From an uncultured Clostridia bacterium (GTDB lineage Bacteria > Bacillota > Clostridia > UBA1381): a stretch of DNA of 41,434 nucleotides. The stretch covers positions 1 through 41,434 of the forward strand of contig CAKSRS010000015.1 of assembly GCA_934487205.1 (NCBI GenBank). Reading direction: 5' to 3'. Shown in pieces: positions 6,876 through 16,066 of this stretch. Under the pieces are notes generated by a model, which worked only from the letters and a program-made list of their open reading frames with translations, ran no database searches and was not told the DNA's origin. The translations under genes and the position numbers were made by a program. Position 1 is the stretch's first letter. Each line of letters begins with the position of its first letter.

Positions 6876-8736
6876 TTGCTTCCTCCTTAACATATTGCAG
6901 CGACATTCCCAATGCAATTACCATAAAAAACATCGCCATCATTCTGTAATTATAAAATGTATAATCAAACATACTTTGCAGCAAAAATCCGCATATTCCG
7001 CTGCCTATCGCTAATGCAAGCAGGCTTGCCATGCTGTTTTTTCTATCAGAGCGGAATATAACCGAAAGCCGTTTAATCACGATAACCATAGATGTTATAA
7101 AAATCAACAGTGCGCCTATTCCGCCCTCAACGAGCATCTGCAGAAAAGTGTTGTGCGAGTGAGGTGCAATAATCGCATTATAGGAATACATCGGATACAC
7201 ACTTCTGAACGCGCCTTCGCCCATTCCTATACCGCCGACCCAAAAATCTTTGAGCATTTCAATTGTACCGAGCCATATGAAAACGCGGTACGACGTTGAT
7301 GAATCTTCCGTATTTCCGATACTCATCATTCTCTCGACCATTGTCTGCGGCATGATAAATGGGAGAGCAATAAGCGCAATCGGCAGAAGTCCCCACAATC
7401 TACCGTTATAAAATGTCACAAAAATCATTGCCGTTAAAATCAATCCGAGCCAGCACCCGCGCGATTGCGTAAATATCATACACAAAAGACCCATCAAAAA
7501 CATTATAACATATACCCATTTTTCTAGCTTTTTTGCCGGTGGTTTTATCATAAATACCGCCGTGACAGGTATTAATATGAGAAGAAATTCGCCCAGTACA
7601 TTTGGATTTTCCATTGTCGAATATGAACGCATTGTTGCCTGTTCGAACATTTCCTCGTCAATCCATGCGTTTGATGTATTCCAGCCGAGCACATACTGCA
7701 AAATTCCGTACAAGCTTACCAACGCACCCGCAATTACAAACACTTTCAGGATTGCATATACCTGTTCTTTTGTCTTAACGGTGTTGATTATCACGAAATA
7801 AAATCCGACAAAAATCAGATACATTCCCCAAACCATTATACTTTTTGCCTGTGCAAACGAAAATACCGATGAAATAAGCATAAATAAAAGGAAAAATCCC
7901 AAAACAACGCCGACTGAATCAACTTTCCATCTGAAGTTTTCGGTAATAAGCGACTTAACAAGCAGAGAAACAAACGTGAGCGCGCAAAGTCCGGCAAGAA
8001 CCATTGTCGGCACAAAAGGCGCCGATACCAGTGCGCCGAAAACACCCACAATCGGATATGCAAGCACCGTGCTCATGCCTACAACGCCAACAGGTAAGGC
8101 AATTCCCAAAAGCGGCGAAACCATGCCGACAAAACCTGAGATTGCACCGACAATAAGCGCACACACAATTGCGCTTACACCCGATATTTCCGTTTTGTCG
8201 TAAAAATTCCAATTGATGCTGTTAAATCCTAATGACGAAAGACAAAAATTTACTATTTTACTGTCCGCAAAGAAATCCGTTATATTATAATCGGATAATG
8301 TTAATATTATCCCGCCCGCTGCAACAGCTAACGCCCATATCGAAAAACTTGCCGCCAAAACCTCATGTACGGTTAGTGCGGATAAAAGCATAACACCGAG
8401 AAGTCGTGTATTTAAAGCCAATGCATTATTCATAAACCGCTTGAAAAGGTTGATAATAAAGCTTTCCTCTATGCTTTTTTTCAAAAATTCTCCAAGCTTT
8501 TTACCTACTAATTCAATAACGCAAAACGGAAAATGTATAATTTTATACAATAAACTCGCACGTTCCATGCCCTGCCTTTCATCACTTTTAAGGCAGTTCA
8601 TTATACTGCTGCCGTACCACCATTTTGAAAATGCATTATATATTTTCAAAAATATCTTATATATTCCGCTTTCGCAAAATGCCACCGCAAACGTATGCCA
8701 CGCACCGCACAGCCATGATAAAATAAGACTATTCAT
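6859..8736 (-). CDS. O-antigen ligase / polymerase family membrane protein
   Basis: A 625-residue polytopic protein of the Wzy_C / WaaL-like family, which polymerise or transfer lipid-linked glycans outside the membrane. About twelve hydrophobic segments are visible. The hallmark periplasmic-side loop reads MENPNVLGEFL, followed by FTQSRGCWLGL and the APHSHNTFLQMLVEGG motif with the conserved His. An N-terminal extension of about 100 amphipathic residues precedes the membrane core. It overlaps the flippase stop by eight bases, indicating tight coupling. In this operon it most likely polymerises or attaches the wall polymer pyruvylated by CsaB. Confidence 0.85.
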   Translation of the reverse strand: MNSLILSWLCGAWHTFAVAFCESGIYKIFLKIYNAFSKWWYGSSIMNCLKSDERQGMERASLLYKIIHFPFCVIELVGKKLGEFLKKSIEESFIINLFKRFMNNALALNTRLLGVMLLSALTVHEVLAASFSIWALAVAAGGIILTLSDYNITDFFADSKIVNFCLSSLGFNSINWNFYDKTEISGVSAIVCALIVGAISGFVGMVSPLLGIALPVGVVGMSTVLAYPIVGVFGALVSAPFVPTMVLAGLCALTFVSLLVKSLITENFRWKVDSVGVVLGFFLLFMLISSVFSFAQAKSIMVWGMYLIFVGFYFVIINTVKTKEQVYAILKVFVIAGALVSLYGILQYVLGWNTSNAWIDEEMFEQATMRSYSTMENPNVLGEFLLILIPVTAVFMIKPPAKKLEKWVYVIMFLMGLLCMIFTQSRGCWLGLILTAMIFVTFYNGRLWGLLPIALIALPFIMPQTMVERMMSIGNTEDSSTSYRVFIWLGTIEMLKDFWVGGIGMGEGAFRSVYPMYSYNAIIAPHSHNTFLQMLVEGGIGALLIFITSMVIVIKRLSVIFRSDRKNSMASLLALAIGSGICGFLLQSMFDYTFYNYRMMAMFFMVIALGMSLQYVKEEANDKSF

Positions 8737-10273
8737 TTTTTCCGCCTCCCTTCAGTATTTCTTTAACAAATTTTATTTTCATTCCCGCGCAGCCGCCGGC
8801 ATATACACCAAGTCCGCATATGCCGCAAACCGCGCCTATTATAATTCCCGTCACAATATTAAGTTCCATGCGCGACGTCATAATCTTATAAATTCCGAAC
8901 ATTACAAGTCCCATCAGCACACTTGAAATCAGTATTTTAATCAAATCCACTCTGTCGTCGCCCGCAAGCAAGCTTTTATAATGACGGCAGATACATACAT
9001 AATTAAGCAGTGCATTAACCGTAGAACCGCATGCCGATGCCAGTGCAAGCCCCGCAATTCCAAGCGTGCCGGACAATGTATATGCAACAATAATGTTCGC
9101 CGCCATGGACAAAAGCGCATTAATCATCGGCGTTTTTGAATTTTGCATTGAAAAGAAACTTTTTGACAAAATTTCATTATAAGCCATGCCAATCATGCCG
9201 ATTGCATAGCAAGACAGCGCGCCGCCTGTTCTTATCGTATCTTCTAAAGAAAACCCGCCATGTTGATATATAATCGCGATTATGGGTTTTGCCAGCACGA
9301 TAAATGCTGCCATTACCGGAAGAATAATTACAGTAATAAGCTTAAGCGACAAAACAAGCATATCTTTTGCCTCGTCTTTGCTTCCCGATACATTCGCGCG
9401 CGACATTTTGGGAAACATTAAATTTGTAACCACAAACGAAAATACCCCTGTCACCACAAGATAAAGCCGGTTAGCATATTCAAGCGACGAAACTCCCTTA
9501 TATATTCCCGATGCAAGCCGTGTATTAACAATAGTATAAAGCGGCTGAACCCATGTACTGATAAGCATCGGCAGCGCCAGCGCCATTGCTCGTCGAATAT
9601 TTTCGTCCTTGAAATTGAGTCGCGGTCTGAATTTATACCCGAATTTTACAAGCGACGGAATTTGTATAATCACCTGCAGACTCCATGCCACAAGCATTGT
9701 TACCGATAATCCGTAAACACCGAATCGTTTTCCGAAAATTACAAAGTATAAAATTACAGCCAAATTAGATACAAGACTCATGACAGCCGGGATATTAAAT
9801 TGTCCGAAAGACTGCAATATTCCGACAAACGAAAACGCCAATCCCGTAAAAATTATCATGGGAAACATTATCGTTGACAGCTGCATTGCAAGCGCATGCG
9901 CATCGGCATCAAAATCCGGTGCCATAAAGCTTATCAGATTATCGGAAAAAATCATACCGAAAATCGATATCAATCCCGAAATCAACAGTACCATACCGAT
10001 AAATCTGTTTGCAAACAAAAGCGCCTCTTTTTTATCCTTCTTTTCAAGCACGCTGTTAAAAACAGGTATAAACGCCGCCGAAATTACGCCGCCGATTACA
10101 ATATCGAAAAGCGTCGTCGGAAGTTTTGTCGCCGTCATGTATGCGTCGGCGGCTGTCCCGGTGCCAAAGAATGCGGCTATAAGCGAATCCCGCAAAAGTC
10201 CGCATACTTTCGCCAGGAAGGTCGCGGCAGCCATAAATCCCGCCGTTTTAAGCATTTTTTTCGATTCTTCCAT
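8729..10273 (-). CDS. murJ: MurJ/MviN-type lipid II or glycolipid flippase
   Basis: A 514-residue MOP-superfamily flippase with about fourteen membrane helices. The N terminus (AATFLAKVCGLLRDSLIAAFFG, in two adjoining blocks) is the classic MurJ/MviN opening, and GTAADAYMTATKLP follows as in the family. MurJ flips lipid II, but its place among glycosyltransferases and a ligase suggests it may instead, or also, flip the lipid-linked surface polymer. The start overlaps the csaB stop (TAATG), and the end overlaps the next start, so it is inside an operon. I assign the family with high confidence and the substrate with low confidence. Confidence 0.88.
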   Translation of the reverse strand: MEESKKMLKTAGFMAAATFLAKVCGLLRDSLIAAFFGTGTAADAYMTATKLPTTLFDIVIGGVISAAFIPVFNSVLEKKDKKEALLFANRFIGMVLLISGLISIFGMIFSDNLISFMAPDFDADAHALAMQLSTIMFPMIIFTGLAFSFVGILQSFGQFNIPAVMSLVSNLAVILYFVIFGKRFGVYGLSVTMLVAWSLQVIIQIPSLVKFGYKFRPRLNFKDENIRRAMALALPMLISTWVQPLYTIVNTRLASGIYKGVSSLEYANRLYLVVTGVFSFVVTNLMFPKMSRANVSGSKDEAKDMLVLSLKLITVIILPVMAAFIVLAKPIIAIIYQHGGFSLEDTIRTGGALSCYAIGMIGMAYNEILSKSFFSMQNSKTPMINALLSMAANIIVAYTLSGTLGIAGLALASACGSTVNALLNYVCICRHYKSLLAGDDRVDLIKILISSVLMGLVMFGIYKIMTSRMELNIVTGIIIGAVCGICGLGVYAGGCAGMKIKFVKEILKGGGKNE

Positions 10274-11367
10274 TAACGCTTTCCTCCGACCAAAAGCTTT
10301 TGCAAAAGCTCTGTATTTTCCCGCGCTTTTACACGCATTGAAGTAATATTGTACTTCATATGCGAGCGTACCGCGTCATAATTTCCGCATACGTCGTCCA
10401 AAAGCGCGCACAGTTTTTCTCTATCCATATCCTCAACATTTACGAACTTATCTTCACCCATGTACTCCATAAATCCGTTTACTTTCGGGTCATATACAAT
10501 TCCGATAGTAGGCACTGTGCAGCTTGCCGAATAAATAAGCGTATGCAGGCGCATGCCTACACATATGCTCATCTCGCTCATAATCGACAAAAGTGATTCC
10601 ACGGGATAATTAGCACCGATAACAACAGAGCGGTTTTTCATCTTATCTTTAACTTCCGATGCGATGTCAAAATCAAATCTTTGCTGCATGGGCACAAATA
10701 CGGTAAATAACCCGTACTTTTCATATGCATAGTCGCAAAAAGCCGCTATGGTTTTCGTGAAGTCCGTCGGATTATTCTTCCACCGTCTGACAGAAACGCA
10801 CATTAGCGGCTGACCGTGCGGAATACCGTAATTTACAAGAATTTCTTCGCCTTTATCGTTTGCCTTAAGTAAAAATGCCGGGTCCGCCGTAAGCTTAATT
10901 TCCGGCCCTGCAATGCCAATCTGACTGAGTGTTTCCAATGATTTTTCATCGCGAAGCGTTATTAAATCAACATCATTTAATATGTTTCTTGTCATTTCGA
11001 TATTTTTAAACGAGTTCAGCGGCCCGATTCCGTTTGCATACAACATTACCTTCTTTTTGAAGAATTTGGCAATCCTTATTACTGATAAATAATAAACCAG
11101 GGATTTTGTACTTGTTGCGTCCTGAATAAGCGTTCCGCCGCCGGATATAAGTACATCGCAGCATGAAATTTTCGCAATCAGCGAAAAAATATTATATCGG
11201 TTAACCGCATTTACGCTGTAATTTTTACGCGTTTCCGCCGGCGATTTTGAAAGCACCGTTATTTCCGCAGAATCATCGGTCGACCGTATTCCGTTTATTA
11301 TCGACATAAGCAGTGCATCATCACCGCTGTTATTGAAGCCATAATAGCCAGAAATAACATACTTCAT
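10273..11367 (-). CDS. csaB: CsaB, polysaccharide pyruvyl transferase
   Basis: A 364-residue polysaccharide pyruvyl transferase. CsaB places a ketal pyruvate, taken from phosphoenolpyruvate, on secondary cell wall polymer; SLH domains need this group to bind. Visible family features are the start ISGYYGFNNSGDDALL, the SGGGTLIQDATSTKS loop, LYANGIGPLNS, and MRLHTLIYSA near residue 260. Its start overlaps the stop of the upstream glycosyltransferase (ATGA). An SLH-domain glucosaminidase, its likely beneficiary, is encoded about 3.5 kb upstream on the same strand. Confidence 0.92.
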   Translation of the reverse strand: MKYVISGYYGFNNSGDDALLMSIINGIRSTDDSAEITVLSKSPAETRKNYSVNAVNRYNIFSLIAKISCCDVLISGGGTLIQDATSTKSLVYYLSVIRIAKFFKKKVMLYANGIGPLNSFKNIEMTRNILNDVDLITLRDEKSLETLSQIGIAGPEIKLTADPAFLLKANDKGEEILVNYGIPHGQPLMCVSVRRWKNNPTDFTKTIAAFCDYAYEKYGLFTVFVPMQQRFDFDIASEVKDKMKNRSVVIGANYPVESLLSIMSEMSICVGMRLHTLIYSASCTVPTIGIVYDPKVNGFMEYMGEDKFVNVEDMDREKLCALLDDVCGNYDAVRSHMKYNITSMRVKARENTELLQKLLVGGKR

Positions 11368-12485
11368 ATCTTATCCCCCAATACCTGCTTATAAACTTTT
11401 TCCGCATCATCTGCCATTCGCTTTACGGAATAATATTTCTGCACGGTTTCGCGCGCATATTTGCCGAGCCGTGACTGCTCGTCCTCCCACAAACCGAAAA
11501 AGTTACCGATATCCTGAGTCAGCAAATCCGCCGTACTCATTTCGCAGCCGCGGCAGCAAAAATTTGTTGATAACCCTGTCTGCAGCTTGTCCTCATCAAA
11601 CAAGCCGATATATCCTTCATTTCCCGCAATAATTGTCGGTTTCTCCGCCGCCATTGCCTCCAATGCGGCACGTGATACGCCTACAAACAATTTGGCGGGC
11701 GCTATAAGTTTATCAATATCGGTTCTTGCGCCGGCAAGCTTTACGGCGTCACGTCCCAATTCCTTATTCAGCGCATCTGTTTCCTTCTTGATGTTTTCAA
11801 AATCATTTCCGCCGCCGACTATAATGCATTTCAGATTTTCAATAATCGGGTTAAGTCTGCGCACAGCCTCAATCAATTGATGAGCCGCGAGACTTCTGTC
11901 CGCGTCCATACGGCTTACATACACAATTAAATTGTCGTTTTCCGCAATGCCAAACTCCTTTCGGCATGCCGCTTTATCGGTATTTGCGGAGAATTTGTCA
12001 ACGTCAATTCCGTTTACCGTAACGGTGATATCACTTTCCGGTATCTTATAATTATCCATCAAATACTTCTTTATATCTTCGCTTACTGCAAGAGTTTTCT
12101 GTCCCCAATCCGTTATATATTTCAAACCGTATTTGGTCGTAAAAATCCAGTGCGCCGTCGTAACAAACGGAAATTTCATTTTTTTATGAAGTTTGCCGAG
12201 GATAAATGACGGTATGCGTGCATGCGAGTGAACCATTTCGATTTTTTCGTCAACTATGATTTTTTTCAAAAGTGAGAATGCCTTTAAAACATTCTGCGGC
12301 ATTTTATTCTGCAGCGGTACTTCGTAATGCTTTATCCCGCACCTGTCAAGCTCCGCAACGTATGCGCCGCCATTTGATGTGATAACTATATTGTGCCCCC
12401 TTCTTTTAAGTTCCTTTGCAAGTTCGACAACATGTGTTTCCGCACCGCCGATATCGAGCTGCATCAATGACATCATTATATTCAT
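11364..12485 (-). CDS. Glycosyltransferase family 4 protein, first gene of operon
   Basis: A 373-residue GT-B family 4 glycosyltransferase. The N terminus has the acceptor loop MQLDIGGAETHVVELAKEL, and the C-terminal half has the donor-site segments VYVSRMDADRS and SRAALEAMAAEKPTI. A CRGCEM segment near residue 310 is an unusual Cys pair for the family. I chose the ATG at 12485, which follows GGAGA by six bases; longer in-frame starts at 12497 and 12527 lack a site. It is the promoter-proximal gene of the csaB operon and probably starts or extends the lipid-linked glycan. Confidence 0.85.
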   Translation of the reverse strand: MNIMMSLMQLDIGGAETHVVELAKELKRRGHNIVITSNGGAYVAELDRCGIKHYEVPLQNKMPQNVLKAFSLLKKIIVDEKIEMVHSHARIPSFILGKLHKKMKFPFVTTAHWIFTTKYGLKYITDWGQKTLAVSEDIKKYLMDNYKIPESDITVTVNGIDVDKFSANTDKAACRKEFGIAENDNLIVYVSRMDADRSLAAHQLIEAVRRLNPIIENLKCIIVGGGNDFENIKKETDALNKELGRDAVKLAGARTDIDKLIAPAKLFVGVSRAALEAMAAEKPTIIAGNEGYIGLFDEDKLQTGLSTNFCCRGCEMSTADLLTQDIGNFFGLWEDEQSRLGKYARETVQKYYSVKRMADDAEKVYKQVLGDKI

Positions 12486-12534
12486 TATATTCTCCATTCC
12501 GCCGCGTTTTACGGCATTAATTACCAATAAATAT

Positions 12535-12563
12535 ATTATACTTCATTACGCAAAAAAGAGCAA
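12535..12563 (-). promoter_or_regulatory. SigA-type promoter of the polysaccharide operon
   Basis: On the minus strand TTGCTC (12558-12563) and TATAAT (12535-12540) are 17 bases apart, about 50 bases before the first glycosyltransferase start. The -35 box overlaps the base of the terminator that ends dtd. Confidence 0.65.
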
Positions 12564-12584
12564 GGAAAATTTTTATTATTCCTT
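12552..12584 (-). terminator. Terminator at the end of dtd
   Basis: AAGGAA / TTCCTT arms (12579-12584 and 12562-12567 on the plus strand), followed on the minus strand by GCTCTTTTTT. The left arm lies inside the last codons of dtd, so terminator, stop codon and next promoter are packed together. Confidence 0.6.
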
Positions 12585-13019
12585 ACTGTCCAGAATTAAT
12601 GTAACCGGGCCGTCGTTTAAAAGCGAAACCTGCATGTCCGCGCCGAAAACGCCGGTTTCCGTGACATCAACTTGCGTTTTGCAATAATCAACAAATTTCA
12701 GATACATTTCCTTTGCAAAATCGGATGCCCCCGCCGAAGTAAAATTCGGACGTCTGCCCTTTTTACAGTCGCCGTATAGTGTGAATTGGCTCACTATCAA
12801 AAGTCCGCCGTTTACATCACGCAAAGATAAATTCATTTTATCATTTTCATCGCTGAAAATCCGCAAGCCGATAATTTTATTGGCAAGCCATTTCAAATCG
12901 GCATCGGTATCGTCATCGCATACGCCCAAAAGAACCAACAGTCCTTCCTGTATTTCACCGCTGATATTTCCGTCAATTTCCACTTTTGCATTTTTGACTC
13001 TTTGAACAACACTTCTCAT
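12576..13019 (-). CDS. dtd: D-aminoacyl-tRNA deacylase
   Basis: A 147-residue protein with the full Dtd pattern: MRSVVQRV start, a GLLVLLGV strand, SQFTLYGD with the conserved SQFT catalytic loop at about residues 78-85, and the ending NDGPVTLILDS with the Gly-Pro motif. Dtd hydrolyses D-amino acids and glycine mischarged on tRNA, in the cytosol. The length is typical. The start ATG at 13019 overlaps the ABC-F stop (ATGA) and follows GGAGG by seven bases; an in-frame ATG at 13034 is less likely. Confidence 0.95.
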   Translation of the reverse strand: MRSVVQRVKNAKVEIDGNISGEIQEGLLVLLGVCDDDTDADLKWLANKIIGLRIFSDENDKMNLSLRDVNGGLLIVSQFTLYGDCKKGRRPNFTSAGASDFAKEMYLKFVDYCKTQVDVTETGVFGADMQVSLLNDGPVTLILDSKE

Positions 13020-14881
13020 TGAAGTTCCTCCCAAACAGCATAAGCCGCCTCAAGCTCCGCATTTATCTGCTCTGCGCTATGTGCAAGTTCTGCCGCCTTT
13101 TCATAATCGCTGCCGACGCTTTCAAGTTCACCGTTGATTTTCTCAAGCTGTGCCTCCAGTTCGGCAATATTTTCTTCTGTACGTTTGATTTTTGTTTCGC
13201 GTTTTCTTTTTTCCGACGCAAGCCGTTTTTGTTCGGCATAATCAAGATTTTTCGGTTTTTCTTCCTTTATGTCTGCGGCACCCGAGCGGTGCTTTTCAAG
13301 AAAATAATCGTATCCGCCGCCATAGCTTACTGTTTTTTTATTTTCAAAATTTATAATACGTGTTGCAAGTTTGTTTATAAAATATCTGTCATGCGACACG
13401 GCAAGGATTGTTCCGTCATAGCCTTCAAGTGCGCCTTCCAGCGCCTCGCGCGAACGTATGTCAAGATGATTTGTCGGCTCGTCCAGAATAAGAAAATTTA
13501 CCGGTTTTAAGATAAGCTTAACGAGCTGCACCCGCGCTCTTTCACCGCCGGAAAGTTTCCCGATTTCGGTATAAACCTCGTCCCCACGGAACAAAAATGC
13601 CGCCAAGGCATTGCGGATTTCCGTTTCCGTCTTTTTCGGATATTCGTCCCACACTTCATCAATAACGGTTTTTTCGGTGTCGAGATTTTCCTGTATTTGG
13701 TCATAATATCCGATTTCCGTGTTTGCGCCGATTTTTACTTTGCCGCTGTCTGCCGATTCTTTACCGCAGATAATTTTCAGCAGCGTCGTTTTTCCGCAGC
13801 CGTTTTCGCCCAGCAAAAACACCCTCTCGCCCTTATCAATATCAAGGTCAATGCCGCGCAAAATCTGTTCGTCATATGATTTATTGATATTTCGGCAGCG
13901 CAAAGTCTCATTTCCCCCGCCCGGCAATGCTTTAAAGGAAAATCTGATGCTCTGCTCCACTGCTGTCGGCACAACAAGGCTTTCCGTCAGCTTATCTACA
14001 ATCTTTTGTTTGCTTTCCGCTGTTTTGATATTCTTTTCCCTGTTCCACCGGCGCTGCTGCTCAATTATGCCTTCAAGACGTTCAATTTCCTTTTGCGTAT
14101 TCCGATAATTGCGCTCCTCTGTCAGCTTATCAATTTCCCGCTGATGCATAAATGTGCTGTAATTCCCGCTGCCCGTATAAAGTCTGCCGTTTTCAAGAGA
14201 AAACGTCTTATTTGTGACCTTATCCAAAAAATATCTGTCATGCGATATAACAATAAACGCACCTTGGTAATTTTTCAGAAAATCCTCAAGCCATTCCACC
14301 GAATTGATATCCAAATGGTTTGTCGGTTCGTCCAAAATCATCAAATTACAATCGGAAAGCAGAATTTTTGCCAGCGAAACTCTTGTTTTTTGTCCTCCCG
14401 ATAAGTCGCCCACATTTTTGGACAATTCATTTTCCGAAAATCCCAATCCCATCAGGCATGATTTTATTTTGCTTTTGTAATAATATCCGTCTTTTTCGGA
14501 AAAACGCTCGGTGAGCCGCTGCTGTTTCAGTATCAATTCCTCGCCTGCGCCCTCGTTTTCGAGTTCCCATCGTATCATATCAAGCTCTTTTTCTATTTCC
14601 CGCAGTTCGGAAAATACCGTTTCGGTTTCATCGAAAACCGTTTTGTCGGAATCGGTACAGGCATACTGTTCAAGGTATCCTGTTTTCAGCTGCTTATTTT
14701 TAAAAATTTCGCCGCTGTCATACGACATTTGTCCCATAAGTATTTTTACAAGAGTAGATTTGCCGGCGCCGTTTATGCCGATAAATCCTATTTTATCTTT
14801 ATCGTCAACCGAAAAAGCCGCACCAGAAAACAGAACGTTTTCGCCAAAAGACTTTTTCAGATTATTTGCATTTATTAACAT
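13016..14881 (-). CDS. ABC-F family ATPase
   Basis: A 621-residue soluble protein with two ABC ATPase domains in tandem. Domain 1 has Walker A GINGAGKSTLVKIL, signature LSGGQKTRVSLAK and LDEPTNHLD; domain 2 has GENGCGKTTLLKI, LSGGERARVQLVKL and LDEPTNHLD. A linker of charged helices lies between (about residues 240-310), and a coiled-coil tail occupies roughly the last 80 residues. There are no membrane segments. ABC-F proteins act on the ribosome in translation or antibiotic protection; the subgroup resembles the housekeeping YdiF/YfmR-like members with a C-terminal coil rather than a known resistance factor. It sits between an SLH protein and dtd. Confidence 0.9.
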   Translation of the reverse strand: MLINANNLKKSFGENVLFSGAAFSVDDKDKIGFIGINGAGKSTLVKILMGQMSYDSGEIFKNKQLKTGYLEQYACTDSDKTVFDETETVFSELREIEKELDMIRWELENEGAGEELILKQQRLTERFSEKDGYYYKSKIKSCLMGLGFSENELSKNVGDLSGGQKTRVSLAKILLSDCNLMILDEPTNHLDINSVEWLEDFLKNYQGAFIVISHDRYFLDKVTNKTFSLENGRLYTGSGNYSTFMHQREIDKLTEERNYRNTQKEIERLEGIIEQQRRWNREKNIKTAESKQKIVDKLTESLVVPTAVEQSIRFSFKALPGGGNETLRCRNINKSYDEQILRGIDLDIDKGERVFLLGENGCGKTTLLKIICGKESADSGKVKIGANTEIGYYDQIQENLDTEKTVIDEVWDEYPKKTETEIRNALAAFLFRGDEVYTEIGKLSGGERARVQLVKLILKPVNFLILDEPTNHLDIRSREALEGALEGYDGTILAVSHDRYFINKLATRIINFENKKTVSYGGGYDYFLEKHRSGAADIKEEKPKNLDYAEQKRLASEKRKRETKIKRTEENIAELEAQLEKINGELESVGSDYEKAAELAHSAEQINAELEAAYAVWEELQ

Positions 14882-14896
14882 TATTTTCTCCGTAGA

Positions 14897-16003
14897 TTAC
14901 ATTTTTTCAAGATAATTATGAAGTATACTGTATCCGTAATATAAATCCGGGCACCACTTTCCGCCGAGTTCCTCAAGCGTCTTTACCGTCCCGGCCCATT
15001 TAAGCGATTTAACGGAATAATACCTCCCATGCGGCTCGCCGACGGGCGCAAGCCCTATATATGCCGACATATGATTAAAATGCGCGCGTACGCCGTCATC
15101 GGGTGATGCAAAAGTTTCATGATCTTCCGTTGCGTCCCCTGTTGCGCCTTTAACTTTAATTCCCGCCCAGTTATTCTGTTCGGGTTTTACGGCACCGCCG
15201 AACTTTCCGAATCCGGTTTCCTTCGCTGCCTGCGCATACAAAATCTCCGGACGTATTCCCGTTATTTCACCGTACTTCCAGTATATTTCCGCCGCATCGA
15301 TAAAAATCTGCGCCGCGCCATTCTTTTTCGCCCATTCGGCAGCGCGCTCCGCGCTTATCTGCGGCGTGCCGATAAGGTTGGTTGCAGATTGCTTTACGCC
15401 CAAATCAAGCGTAAGTGTACCCTCTTTCGACGCAAGAACGCGGTACAAAAGCGAACACGCCTCCGCCCTTGTAACCAAGTCACCGGGCCGCAGCAATCCG
15501 TCCGAACCTTTAAAATATCCGCGTTCCACAGCTATACACATAAGCCGACGATAATCGGAATTTACCTTTCCGGAATCATCAAAATTTGCATCTAAAATCC
15601 CCGGATTTCGGATATTTCCTTCCGTCAATCCCGATGCCAAAACCAAAGACGCGGCAAATTCCTCGCGGGTTACGGTCTCGGTCGGATTAAATTTATCCGT
15701 TTTTTTCTTCATACACCCCGCAAATGACCTGATGTAATCATACGACCATCTGTCCTCGGTTATGTCCGAAAACACCGCATCGTCGGACGGCACAAGCGAA
15801 AATGCATCGGTCATTATTTTTGCTGTCTGTTCACGCGTGATGTTGTCGCCCAGCGCCAAATCGCCGTTTTCATGCCCCGTAAGAATATTCCTTCCCACAC
15901 AATATTCTACCGCAGTTTTTGCCCATTCATACTCGGCATTCCCGTAATTTATCGGCAGCATTGCAAAAACAAGCGCTGCGGCAAGCAGTTTTTTCGTATT
16001 CAT
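14897..16003 (-). CDS. SLH-domain surface glucosaminidase
   Basis: A 368-residue exported protein. Residues 1-23 are a signal peptide (KKLLAAALVFAMLP core). Three S-layer homology repeats follow at about residues 25-75, 80-130 and 140-192, each with the TREQ, TREE or TRAE motif. From about residue 210 a glucosaminidase-type domain (GH73/LytG-like) runs to the end, with the probable catalytic Glu in AKETGFGKFGG, then NNWAGIKV and a C-terminal YSILHNYLEKM. It probably cuts peptidoglycan while tethered to pyruvylated wall polymer, which CsaB makes. It lies 63 bases after rnfB; the leader holds a TGCCGC hairpin shared with sigF. Confidence 0.85.
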   Translation of the reverse strand: MNTKKLLAAALVFAMLPINYGNAEYEWAKTAVEYCVGRNILTGHENGDLALGDNITREQTAKIMTDAFSLVPSDDAVFSDITEDRWSYDYIRSFAGCMKKKTDKFNPTETVTREEFAASLVLASGLTEGNIRNPGILDANFDDSGKVNSDYRRLMCIAVERGYFKGSDGLLRPGDLVTRAEACSLLYRVLASKEGTLTLDLGVKQSATNLIGTPQISAERAAEWAKKNGAAQIFIDAAEIYWKYGEITGIRPEILYAQAAKETGFGKFGGAVKPEQNNWAGIKVKGATGDATEDHETFASPDDGVRAHFNHMSAYIGLAPVGEPHGRYYSVKSLKWAGTVKTLEELGGKWCPDLYYGYSILHNYLEKM

Positions 16004-16018
16004 TGTATTTCTCCCATC

Positions 16019-16034
16019 TGCCGCCGATGCGGCA
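16019..16034 (-). repeat. Leader hairpin before the SLH gene
   Basis: TGCCGC-CGAT-GCGGCA, a perfect 6-bp stem with a 4-base loop, a few bases upstream of the GGGAG ribosome site. A nearly identical element precedes sigF at 22089-22105. Confidence 0.6.
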
Positions 16035-16066
16035 CCAAATTTATGCGGAAAAGAATTATTTGTACG

